Origin: Phallusia mammillata
Taxonomy: Eukaryota; Chordata; Ascidiacea; Phlebobranchia; Ascidiidae
DNA: 64,000 nucleotides
Direction of reading: 5' to 3'
Assembly: GCA_003260075.1 (NCBI GenBank)
Contig: QLIY01000737.1
Coordinates: forward strand, 1 to 64,000
In this document: positions 25,604 through 36,669 of the stretch, in pieces
Layout: every line of letters begins with the position of its first letter
Position numbering within the stretch: the stretch's first letter is position 1
Position numbers and translations under genes: made by a program
The notes under the pieces: generated by a model
What the model saw: the letters and a program-made list of their open reading frames with translations, nothing else
Database searches by the model: none
What the model was told of the DNA's origin: nothing

Positions 25604-28600
25604 TTAATTATTTGGGGGAGGACAATCTAGTGAGTATTTCATTTCGCTTTCATTGCATGGTATAGGCAAATATCCCTTCTGTGTAGCATTGTATATTAGG
25701 TTAGCGAGAGTGTGAATGCAAGAGCCAGGAACGCTTAAAAAATGACTACATCTTGCGTATGCTGGTCCTGGTATATTAATGGATTTACATCTACAGTAAT
25801 ACTTAGGAAATTCAAAAAATGCTTGACATGCAATTTTGTAGTTGCCGTATTGGACCTGCAAAAAGCATCAGTTGTTATTACTCGGAGGTACATCAAGTAT
25901 TTGAATGTATTTAATTTCATCAGTTACTGCAACCAAATAATCTACGATTTTTACGACAATAATGGATTGGTAATAAATAAAATTTCACCTATTGTCTTAC
26001 TAAAAGTTTGCATTTTGATTCAAAGAACACATTACTGATTAAACTTACTAATTTTTTATATTTTTAATTTTTGTTTTGACTACTGATTAAAACTTACTAA
26101 TTTAGGAACATAAACCATCGCTAATAACAATGTCTCTGAAACTTTATTCCAGTCTATTGAATATTCGCGTTGAGGTCCTTCGGAACAAGTTGGACATTGG
26201 CAGGTTGGACCGGGAGCTGACCACTTACGTGACAATTGACAAGTGGCGTTGGATGCACCCTAAAATAGAACGTCTATGTCGTGACATAGTTGTAATATTT
26301 CTATGAAAGAACGTGACATGAGTGCTAATTATTTTGATTGAAATTGTCAGCAAAGAATTTGAAAAGACAGATAGATAAAAGATAATATTGTTGACAGTTT
26401 TTCGATAATACAAAAAAAATGTTGCTGCTGCTTTTTCATTTTAATCGCTCTTTGTGCACAACTACAGTTTAGCTTGTTTTATAAATATTTTTTTGTTACT
26501 CAAGAAAAAACTTTTTTAACAAATATAAAAAGGGTTAAGGTACTGTCTTTTTCCTGTTTTTCGCATTGTACACTGTTTTTAACTGTTATTCAACTATTCT
26601 TATCAACTATCTACTTGTTTATCTACAAGTGCAAATTATCTTTATTACCTTTAAGATGAAACCAGGTTTGCAACTAAAGTCACACGAGGAAAGCATTCGA
26701 TTCGCGGATGTACATTGCTGAATACGATTTTCATCATGAGGGAGATTCGGACAGGCTGAAAATATAAGACTCTCGAAACATATGTAACGAAATTTTATAT
26801 TACAAATGTGTGACCACGAAATTTTGCAGACACAAAAAAAGCTATTTAGTGATTCTGGTCAAGTAAAAGTTTTGTTATTGCAAACTACTTTATGAAGTTG
26901 CTGTTTTAGAATCGAAAACACGACAGTTTAATAAAAATCCCAGGATTCTTGACGCAAACGTAACATTTTAAACTAAGGTTATTTTTATTAACTATACTAT
27001 TTAAATGGTTCTTATGGATTTTTTTCGTGTAAAAACATGTTCTCTGCTAATTTAGACTTCATTGTGTATAGTCATTTGTTAACATTTTGGTTAGTAGATA
27101 TTAGAGTATTTTTGGATTCGTAGTAGATGTGCAAACGTTTCTGCAAATGTAGATTTGAACAGGATTTGTTTGGTATTACGAAGTATAATTGTATAAAGAC
27201 CTGAAGTTTGCCGATTTCACGATATACTCACTATTCAAAAACTCAATTCTAACTTACTTAAAAAGAAGTAGAACAAAATGTCAGCGGTTAAAAGAAGTAA
27301 CAGCACAAGTATCATTGAACAAAGGATCCAAATTTTTCGATTTGACGGCTTCTTTTCTAAAAAAATAAATAGATTACTTAACTTTTCTACACTCACCACT
27401 TGTTCGACAAAGTAACAAGTGTTTTTGGTATCTGCTACAATAATGAACGTTTTCTGTTGGTTGTAAAAAGTCTTCATTTTTTAACTTGGTTGAGTCGAAG
27501 AGTATTAAAAGTAGCCACATTACAGTACGCAAGACCCATATAACGCGACGTATCGAATCAGCCGGTCACCAAGCATTCCCATATGGCAAGGCGTAGGAAA
27601 AATCTAGCCTACAGTGGCAGTGGAGCCAAGACAGGAGTCTTTCCGGGTCTCGCGCTCTACCAACTGAGCTACTCAGGCTTAGCGGTGAACCCATCGTAAA
27701 TTAAATCACAAGCACGGCAACGGCCTGCCTCGTATTCTGCACATCAACTTCGTAAGAGGGGATTATCAGTTAAGATGAGCATCAATATGAAACTAAGATC
27801 AGCCCTGAAACGTCTATATAGACGAGCGATCACGGCACATTTATATATAAATCAAAGTACGTCAGGTCCATTTAAGGCGACTGACAAAATCAGCCGGTCG
27901 CCCGGTATTTCCATATGGCAATGCGTAGGCTAAAAAAATTAGCCTACAGTGGGATTCGAATCCACGACAGTCGTCTTTCCGGGCCCCTTTTCTGGGTGAC
28001 AATCACTTAGTGTGTATCAATGGAAAAATATTTGAAGTAATAAGGATAATACACATAACAACAAGCAACTACTCTCTACCTCTACCTTGTACGGAATTAG
28101 AACTGGTACCAATGGAATCAATCTGCTCATTTTCTTCACTCCGAGGTGAATCTTGTATCGAGTATAAGATAGGTGTGCTGATATCGTCTGAAAGTTGTGT
28201 CCGTGATGCGCTGAGATAAACCAACTTTGGAAACGTTTGCTGGTCGTCTCGAACACCTGCAAGATATTGCTTATTACATAAAATCGAATTTGATGTAGAG
28301 TTGAGGATTCTATACTAGCAATATGTGCTAACAGAGAGCACTTGTTAACTTGGCAACGATTGAATGCGCTATGCTCACAATGCGTCCGCTGTCGAGCTGT
28401 ATGTTTCTATCGTGTTTTTTATGTGATTTTTGGTGATCTTCATTTAGTTCAACCTCTGGTTTGGAACAATGCCGTGTAAGTTTCTTGCTCAAAGGAAAAA
28501 CAAGCAACCGAGAGAGGAATAGAAACCACAACCTATGTATATGGAGTCGTCAAAACCAATACATTAATTATCTGATATAACTTTTAGGTTACTATACGCC

Positions 28601-28979
28601 ACATAAAACTTATGATGTGCAAAGCTAACAGATACTTTTATTTGCATCCTGTTTAAAATTCTTTCAAATCTATTGCAGGTTGGTGACAAGATAACTTCAA
28701 TTTGCATTTGAACTAACCTCGTTTCGGTTTGGCGATTTCTCGGTGAATTAAAGGTGATCTCTCGTCGAATGAAACGCCGCTGACATCATAGAAGTCGTCT
28801 TGTTGAATCGTTGCAGATTTTAAAATGCCTACACCTTTATTTTTCGATAAGGTGGGCACTGCTCTCTCCAGATACGACCTTGGCACTGCAATTAAACAAG
28901 TTGTATCACTAAAATCTGGACTATCAACGTTTTCAGCTGTCACAGTTTCTGAAGGTTCTTGGTTGCTGCTGCAAGACAT
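25604..28979 (-). CDS. Gene D: type II membrane protein with sushi-like and novel 7-Cys domains
   Basis: Six exons: 28979-28718, 28256-28086, 27356-27258, 26755-26649, 26259-26098 and 25855-25604. They sum to 1053 nt, 350 residues, in frame with GT/AG throughout. The tail has LIAVPRSYLERAVPTLSKN, DDFYDVSGVSFD and ERSPLI. Exon 2 begins VRDDQQTFPKLVYL. The helix is WILCSMILVLLLLLTADILFY after KKPSNRK. The sushi-like module reads ACPNLPHDENRIQQC ... CKPGF ... KWSAPGPTCQCPTC. Exon 6 starts VQYGNYKIAC and has the sequon NATQ; it ends CPPPNN-stop. A further in-frame ATG exists at 29039, but 28979 matches the MS- start of C better. Nearly identical to gene C in exons 1-3, in inverted orientation. 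Confidence 0.86.
27545..28010 (-). mobile_element. tRNA-derived SINE copies (two adjacent, inverted)
   Basis: The minus strand of 27608-27682 is tRNA-like: acceptor AAGCCTGAGTAGCTCAG (A box) and a degraded B box. Flanking sequence matches the SINE at 36670 (TTGGTGACCGGCTGATTCG, GAGGCAGGCCGTTGCCGTGC, AGGGCTGATC). A second partial copy lies at about 27885-28000 with GGATTCGAATCCACGACAG. They sit in intron 2 of gene D, next to exon 2. They resemble the composite tRNA-like SINE class reported in Ciona, but family identity is inferred. Confidence 0.7.
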
Positions 28980-29824
28980 TGTTGCTGTTTTAGTCCAGCC
29001 CAAACCCCGAAAAGATAAACACGGAACAACAAATTGCAAAATATCGCCAACAAGGAAACACTAATAGTATTTTGGCCAAACTTAAAGTGAATTTACTTTC
29101 GCTTTTGTTTTTGTTGTGGAAAATTTTACTCTGCGATGATTCACATCAGGTTTTGTTTGTTGATCACAGCAGTGTTGAAATGTAAAACATAAATGTTACA
29201 GCTTTTCAAGTATTTACAGTATTTACTTATTCAATTTGCTTTATTAAAATAGTTCAATCATCTACTACAGATATACATTTATCAGTTTATTACAAAAAGT
29301 TATCTAGTTATTTTAATCACTGCCACCATTCGCTTTGCATTTTCCATTATTAAAAGTGTTTTTCTCGCGAATGTTAATTTCTTTTTCAGAGAAAGGGTAT
29401 GTTACACGTAGCAATGTCATTGCCAGTCTCACTTACGACTAAAAAACTAAGATGCGATCATGTTGAAGATTAATACGGAACCTCTGCAATGTATGTAGTC
29501 ATCGCACGTAACAAAGCATGCATGTATATTTTTGGTAGTTGCTTCAAGAACATTTGTCGACCAATACAGTTTCCGCATTAAAGCGCTGTATACGAACAAA
29601 GTTTTTGAAAAAACTTAGAGGTTTCAAAGTGCCGGAATGTTTTGACTTCAAATACTAATAAAGTGTAGGAACACAAAAAGATTAGTTTAAATTTTCATTT
29701 GGTGTTTCCAACACCATGCGAAACTTGAGAGCTGCGACTGCCAAGCGTGCGACAGCCAAACATCCAATTTCCTCTTAAAACTACCGCAGACAACTTAGTC
29801 AGTTCAGTACCAGTTAATTAAATC
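28980..29824. other. Spacer between divergent genes D and E
   Basis: D and E are transcribed away from each other, so this 845-bp spacer should hold both promoters. It is AT-rich. No clear TATA box or operator can be claimed. Confidence 0.45.
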
Positions 29825-30735
29825 ATGTTTGAAGACAGCGAGCCGAAACCGGCAAAAATTCCCCGAAGAAAACTTACAACATCAGGCACAAAACGTAAAA
29901 GGAGTTTACCGTTTCGAGCAGACAGAAAGTATGATGATAGCCTGGAAGGTCTGTTTCAGTATCCACAGAAAGTTCTAGAAGCTTCCAGACCTGGTCCTTT
30001 CAAAGAAGAAGGCTCTGGGTATGACATTTGCTTTGTACGGGCTGCCTTCAGACAAGATAGCCATGGCAACAGAGCTTTCACTTACAATGAGTTTTCGCCT
30101 CTGCTAAGAAACGAAGCAAAACGAGGTATCTCTTACTTGTATTTAATGTATATTGATTTTATTGCAAATGTTTCAACAATTACTGTTTATAACTTATAAT
30201 AACGTTTCTCTGTCAAGTCTTAAAGATCACTAAAGTACAGCTATTACGACAGTGAAGACCATCTTATACTAACAAAACCTGAAAGCTAAAACAAAATAAA
30301 AAGTGGATGGCGACACACTAGCCAATACGGCTTATCTCTTAAGAGATGACAATTGTCACCAGCTGCACTAATGAAACCTTACAGGTCGAAACACTGTGAA
30401 CTGCCTGTACCTAATAATTGATTGACTTGATGCTTTTACCAAATTTAAGATTATTTTGTTTGTTTTTAAAAGATACTGGTTATATTTTTGCACATTGGGC
30501 TTGTGCACATCTGTAGTGTAAATCATTTTTTTTAAACTTTTACAAAATACATTACACAAAAATAAAAAAGTAGCTCAAAATTACCTATAACGTGTTGTTT
30601 GAAAATTTCCAAGGTCTTGCAAATGAGCATAACACATTTCCAAAGCACGTGTATATATCTGACACGCCAAACGAGTTGTCAGATTCGGAAGGAACTGTCG
30701 TGTCATGGGTTCCAGACAATACGGACACTTTGACC

Positions 30736-30772
<37 letters not shown>

Positions 30773-32964
30773 AAACAGCACTGAAAATGTATTACCCGAA
30801 GGTAAGTTGATTTTCAAAAATTTACACCATAAAAGTTATTTTTGTCTTTTCGGGATGACTCAAGTCAGTCCCGTAATGTTCCTGTATATGTAAGGATGAC
30901 TTAATTGAAGTCTCGTTTTTGTATTTCTTTTTTAAGCTGGTTAAAGTCAAACTCTTCATTTACTGCGACTCAAATTAGCTTTTTTGTTAATGTTTTCGTT
31001 AAAGTAAAGTTAGGTTGTTGTTGTTACAATAACTTTAATCATAACAGTTGGCAATTATACTAAGGTAAACATTCCAGAGGTATAGACTTTATACCTGATT
31101 TAAAGAAAAGCCTAAAACTGTTTTATTAGTTGGTTTTGCTAAGCATAGCTTCATTTCAATTTTGTATATGTTTTGGAAACCACGTTATTTCTGACATAAT
31201 TTTCTAACGTTTCATCACAACTACATTCTTCTGTATACTGTATAATTCTTAATACCAAGTTAAATGTTTTGTAGACAAAAGAAGAACGTACTGGAAATGG
31301 ATGTGCACATTTTTCGCAATACTTTTAATCTTAATAGCAGTAGTCATGGCCGTTGCGCTGTTTTATCTCTTTTCGTGTAAGTACGCTTTTCATAACCCCT
31401 AACAGCCATAACATGACATATTATACAAACTGTCTGTATTTTACAGCTTGTCCTTCTATTGTTCCTGAAGTAAACCGAATGCAACAATGTTCTTCTACGT
31501 ACCACTTCAACTCCGATTGCACCTTCACTTGCGATCCTGGTTTTGTTCTAAAGGTTCTGTTTGTTTCATTATGTGACCATAAACAGAGCTTATGGGCGTC
31601 GTGAATACACATTAGCTTTTCTGAAAATAAATTAGGGTCGTTTTTTTCTATTTTTGGCCTAATATTTGTAAATAGCAACAACTAATTGATGGTAAATGTT
31701 TGCCGAGTATTGATATCCTAGGTTAAATATTGATAGGTGAATTACTTTACAAGTTTTTAGTTTCGTGACGTCATTCTTCGCTGACGTCATAAATTGTAAA
31801 TATCGTTCTTTTAATCAAGCGTTCAATGAAATACATTTGGCTGTTCTAGGCTAGACCGTAACGATAAACAAAAGGTTTAGAACCACTGTCCTAGTGGAAT
31901 TGTCAATTTTTTTTTACCTTAAAACTGTTTAGGGTCCATCAATGATCACATGCGGATTTCACCGTTCCTGGTCAGCTCCGATACCAACTTGTCAATGTCC
32001 TGAATGCCATGAAGGAACACAATGCCAATATTCCATCAATTGGAATGACGTTGCAAGTCAAGTGTCACAGATTGTTCCAAACATTGACAAAACAGTAAGA
32101 TGACATCGTTCGGTCGTAAAATAATTATATAAATAAAAATTACACTGATTGAACTGCCCTGAAAAGGGGCCTTGCAGTTCTTGGCGACAATACTACCCAT
32201 GCTAAACCATGCCTAGAAACTGTCAACTTTAAATCTTGTACTCAGGACTGTCTACCTAACTCCGTAAGCGCTTTCCACAAAGTCGGACGCACAGCACCCT
32301 AGTTTAACTAAAGGCTTCGCGACTTCGTTAAAAAACAAAAACAATCATAAAACACAGTGCACAACACAGATAGAGGCAACACGTTCTGCTACTCCAGGCT
32401 TGTAAGTCAAGGCCTTGCTTGTAAGCGTCTGCTTAGCAGATAAAGCTGCGCGTTTTTGATTACTCGTCTCACTTAGTGTGCTCCAAGGCGAAAAGTGCCG
32501 AATTGGTGCCGCAAATTAAACGCCATGCATGTTCCAATGACTTTTAAACCCTGAAAGATACTTGACTGCCAGCAAACAGCAAAAATGCATTGACGCAAGA
32601 ATTAATAGCATTTTATTGTCTTTAGGATTTTTAATAATCGTATAACTCATATTTTTCAAATTATAAGCATAAGAAGACTAACTTATAAATATTTTTTGTT
32701 CGATAGATTCATTATGGAAACAATTCAATGTCCTGCAGAGCCAAAGTAAACTCGTCTGCACTGCTATTTAGCTGTCAGTGTGTAGATTACAATCTACGTG
32801 CTTCCAGAAACTGCACAAATCGGGAGTCTCTCGTAAGCTCATGCCTCCATGCCACTGCTAACCTTATCAACGACGGTGTGAAATCAGGAAAATACCCTTT
32901 ACCGTGTGATGTGAAAAACATGAAATCGTTTCTGGGATGCCCAAACCACACAAGATTTGTTTGA
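29825..32964 (+). CDS. Gene E: type II membrane protein with sushi-like and novel 7-Cys domains
   Basis: Exons: 29825-30125, 30614-30801, 31275-31376, 31447-31553, 31933-32094 and 32707-32964, about 370 residues. The tail is basic near the start (KIPRRK, KRKR), then YDICFVRAAFRQD and dileucine EFSPLL. Exon 2 has NTFPKHVYI. The helix follows DKRRTYWKW, favouring N-in. The sushi-like module has CPSIVP, QQC, DC, CDPGF, ITC and PTC, then CQCPECHEGTQC. Exon 6 starts IHYGNNSMSC (sequon NNS) and ends HTRFV-stop. Oddity: exon 2 contains 33 C (30738-30770), read as poly-proline. With exactly 33 the frame into exon 3 is wrong; 31 or 34 would restore it, so the tract length is probably misassembled or variable. 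Confidence 0.82.
30738..30770. repeat. Poly-C tract inside exon 2 of gene E
   Basis: Thirty-three C in a row. In the coding frame it gives about eleven prolines in the cytosolic stalk just before the transmembrane exon. The other paralogs have no proline run there. Homopolymer length decides the reading frame downstream. Confidence 0.85.
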
Positions 32965-35026
32965 TCAGTCGCTTCCTGTTGTTGCTGTCATTACGTGTGC
33001 TTAAATGTTGGTTGATTTAGTTCTTGTCAGGGTTGTTAACACATGTTAAAATTCAATAGAAATATTTGTAACAAAGGTTTATGTGGTTTAAAACTTTGTG
33101 TATTCCCTAACTGAATTCTGTAAAGAGCAATAAGAAAGTTTTTTTATTGTTTTTTATTATTTGATGACATAAACATTGCGCTAGTTATGGGCTTAATGCC
33201 AGCTTATAGTCGTCATAAATTATTAAATAAATTCGTATGTTGTGTTTATGATCGGTAACAAATTATTTCAAAATTTTTAAGTATTGAATTTGTGTTGATG
33301 TCTTATGGAGCACTTTAATGTTCACAGCCTATAAAAGTTTATTAATTATTAAAAAAAATCTACAAAACTAAATAAAACCGACAAAGTTCTGAACTATCTT
33401 TGCAGCTTATTTAACAAACCTTTAGTGTATTATTTCGACCGATGTATTTTATTTGTACAAGGTATGATTATATTCCATGATTAACAAAACATTAACAAGC
33501 ACATGTGTATAAATATATTGGCAATATTTTGCTTGCTAACGACGTGCAACAGTACAATGTCAGGTTTTGTAACATAACGACAAATTACAGTAGTGTGTCC
33601 ACCAATAGAACATTAAGCACAGAAACATTAATGTGTCCACTAAAGAGCATTAAACACAGAAACAATTAAACATTGTGAGACAGTATGGACTGAAAGTGTA
33701 AAACACCTAAAATTACACAGTTTTCAAATCATTCTTCAGCCAAACGTGTGGTACGGTCGAGTAACTGTTATAGACAACTTTAAATTCGTCACATTTTTTA
33801 CAAAACAGGTCAAATACAACAAGTTTGCAGATCAGCAATTATATACAGACAACAAAATCATCTCAGGAAAAATAAAACGGAAAGGGCGACACTAAAAACC
33901 AACAAACATAAATATGGTAAAAACAAATGTTTTACACCACCAATTTTTTTTTCTAAACCCTATGTATCATTATGCTATAGTCTTACCCCATTTAAAATAT
34001 AAAACAACGCTGTTTGTTGTGTATCTAAAACAAATAGAAACACTGAAAAAACACTGTTGAAAAAATAATTACAACATTAAACATCAAAATGGACAAAACA
34101 GAACACGTATGATTGGGCTAAGGAATTATAAAAAGTTCAACCTGTAAAAGTAAGTCGGGTTCGGGTATCAGTTTAAAATGAACGAGATCTATACGAGCCT
34201 AATTATCTATTTGGTCACCCCCCCCCCCCTAAGGAATTATAAAAAGTTCAACCTGTAAAAGTAAGTCGGGTTCGGGCATTAGTTTAAAATGAACGAGATC
34301 TATACGAGCCTAATTATCTATTTGGTCAAAATTGTGTCGAAATTTCTTCCAGGTAATTAACTTTCAAGCAAATTCGAATTTTGCTTTGGAAAAAGTTCGG
34401 GTCCATGTCGGGTTGCGGGCCTGCTTACATCTCTTACATTACCAGTTCAATATAAAACAAATAAAATAGGCAAAATTAGCAGAAACAGCTATTCAGCGAC
34501 AAGGCTAAGGCAGCTTTTTAAAATGTACAGCAATGAGGCGATATTTACATTAAGTAGGTCAGGCCATGTACCAAGTTCTTGGGGAAAACATCAATAAATG
34601 CAATACGGAGCACAGGGTGAAAGTACCATAGGGTTGGTAACTAAAATGTTAGGAATGCGAGCACCGACTTAAAAGAAATCGATACTATATGAATCCCCAA
34701 AAATTGGGTTAGTTTTACAGTGGGATGAAAAACACGAACTAGCGTTTTTTGGCATAGTGGAGGTGATACTTGAGGATAATTGTTTTGAATGAACGAAAAA
34801 GGGTAACTGCGAAGTCTGTACAGAAGTATTTTTATTGGGCAGCATTTCGATTTATTTTCGAAATCTAGTATTTAGGGGCCTGTTAAAGTATGTTTCCACT
34901 ACATGTTATGTAAGTTATTTAGTTGTTACTGCCATATATGTTTAAAATAATTTACAGGGTGTATTTTGGAGCAAAAACATTTAAAAATTATAATGCTTGC
35001 ACTGCATTTTCCTTGCTATAACTTAC
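32965..35026. other. Stretch between gene E and the BIR gene, mostly unassigned
   Basis: No gene is recognised. A segment 34119-34216 is repeated at 34230-34326 after a 12-base C-run (34218-34229), probably an assembly duplication. It carries a TCGGGTTCGGG motif. I looked here for the missing final exon of the minus-strand BIR gene and did not find one. Confidence 0.5.
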
Positions 35027-35833
35027 CTGAAGCACTTTACTTTCGAATGGTCACCTGTCAAAAACAGTCCATTTTGGGCCAAACGTATTGCTTCTCTGGC
35101 CGGCAGCGAGGAAGAGTTCTCAAAACTTCCAAGTCGAAAAGGAAATCTTGCTTCTGCAAAGTACAAGTAATGTGTCGGTTAGTGTAGCACTGTTAGAGGG
35201 CAAACTGAAACAAATCAGACAGTTTGGTTTTTGAAACCAGAATGCCATTTTTACAAACTTATAACGTCAAGTGACTTGAGTCAAGAACTTTGCTGGGTGA
35301 GAATTTATTCAAAATATGACTTAAACAGACGCATGTAAGATTTTGGTTAAAACAGTCAAGATTGGTCGAAATCTCATGAAAGTCACGGTTACTTTATTTT
35401 CACTTTTACCTCTCATGTTGGGGCAACCGTTGAAGTGAAAAGAATGTGACGTGACGTCACAGTTTTCCTCTAGCTGATCCGAAATCTTCCAGCATCTAAA
35501 ATTATAAAAATAAGGCAGAGAGTTACTGTGTGTATAAAGGTTTAATTTATGTTACTGTTACGAAATTGAATTCATAATAATCGTAATAGGGCGAGCTGAT
35601 CAACCAAAGATTTCAAGGGAGTGGTTGTTAGGTTAATTTGAACGATCAATATTTTCTTTTAATAAACGTTGCTTTTACCTTGTGCATTTGATTTCGTCTC
35701 TCTTGCAAGTGTAAGCAAACTTACGATGCGCAAGCTCGTAAAGCCTGTCCGAGAAAGCGGCATCCATAGGGTACATCAAAAACGTTAGCAGTCGAAACAT
35801 CATGTTATTGACGTCACCAATGGGATATGTCAT
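35027..35833 (-). CDS. BIR-domain gene, copy 2 (3' exon not found)
   Basis: Exons 35833-35679, 35495-35410 and 35153-35027, with intron phases matching the complete paralog at 49433-51230. The first domain is a BIR (zinc-binding fold of IAP proteins): RLLTFLMYP, then FAYTCKRDEIKCTRC, then H-S-F-H-F-N-G-C. The ligand spacing C-x2-C-x16-H-x6-C is exact, though the usual Trp residues are absent. Exon 3 starts a second BIR (FRLGSFEN ... LFLTGDHSKVKCF). The exon that should carry its second half was not found downstream, so this copy is truncated, or its last exon lies farther away or was lost. BIR proteins generally bind caspases or partner peptides; no catalytic role is implied. No RING or CARD is visible. 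Confidence 0.68.
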
Positions 35834-36093
35834 TTTATAGAGAGCATTTTACTTTTAAACTGCCAAGTAGAGAGGGAATTTTAATACATTCCAAGTTTAT
35901 GTATATGTGATTAGTTTTATGTTGTTGTTTTTTAGCATGTAGAGGCCCCACCCCGACTCAACGAGTAACGACCTACCGGTTTTAACTTTTTTTTACTTTA
36001 ACTTTTTTTTTACTTTAACTTGTTTTTACTTTAAATTTTTAGGTGTTTCATGTTAAAGTCAGGTTTGCACTAAATTTTTAAAATAGTGTTGAT

Positions 36094-36606
36094 TTAATTT
36101 ACCACGCTGCTGTCTCTTCTACGGAAATCTAGGTTGGTCAAAATCCATTCGAATAACGAAAAATGGCTGGAAACTGACGGCGTCGCCTCAACAATTTCTT
36201 TTGCACGTTTTGTTGTCAAATAATCTTGAAGAAGCATGACTGCCTGAGCAAAGCAATGGACAGTCTCGGAGCTGTTTGCACCTGAAAAAACAACAACAAA
36301 GAAACATGTTTGAAATGTTCTGAGCTGTGTTAAAATCATTTTTTCAGGATAAAGAATATCTACCTTGCAAAGTCTTTTGATAGTAATCCACCAGCGTTCT
36401 TGTTTTCCGATTAAAATCGTCGTCGGTAATTCGGTTAGACTGCAAGCCATTAAGATAGAACCTCCCTTGTTTTGAGAGTAAGAAACACGCAACATTGATG
36501 ACCCTTTGTGGTACTTGGTTCTTTTCCAAAATTTTATATTCAAGTTGTCGAACCAAATGGAAGCCGGATAGCAGGAGGTCTTTGTTTGACCGATCATTGG
36601 TTGGCG
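36094..36606 (-). CDS. Unknown two-exon gene, copy 2 (5' truncated)
   Basis: Exons 36606-36364 and 36281-36094. It encodes a soluble-looking, probably helical protein related to the gene at 55095-55838: shared INVACFLLSKQGRFYLNGLQ (copy 1: IKVACFLLSKQGMFYLSGLQ), DLLLSGFHLV and a C-terminal RRRDSSVV. It stops at VVN while copy 1 reads on for 25 residues. The equivalent of the first 45-50 residues of copy 1 is missing and a SINE begins about 60 bp upstream, which may have destroyed the original 5' end. It precedes a BIR gene by 260 bp on the same strand, as in copy 1. No family is recognised; there is no signal peptide or transmembrane segment. It could be a pseudogene. Confidence 0.55.
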   Translation of the reverse strand, partial: RQPMIGQTKTSCYPASIWFDNLNIKFWKRTKYHKGSSMLRVSYSQNKGGSILMACSLTELPTTILIGKQERWWITIKRLCKVDILYPEKMILTQLRTFQTCFFVVVFSGANSSETVHCFAQAVMLLQDYLTTKRAKEIVEATPSVSSHFSLFEWILTNLDFRRRDSSVVN

Positions 36607-36669
36607 CTGAAAGAACGCATCTTTTGAATCCTTTTTGGTTTCCTTCTTGAATCTACTACGAATCGCCGT

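Noticed and set aside
31421-31681. Minus-strand ORF opposite the gene E sushi exon
   Set aside because: It is a shadow of the plus-strand exon 31447-31553, which has the family motifs and splice sites.
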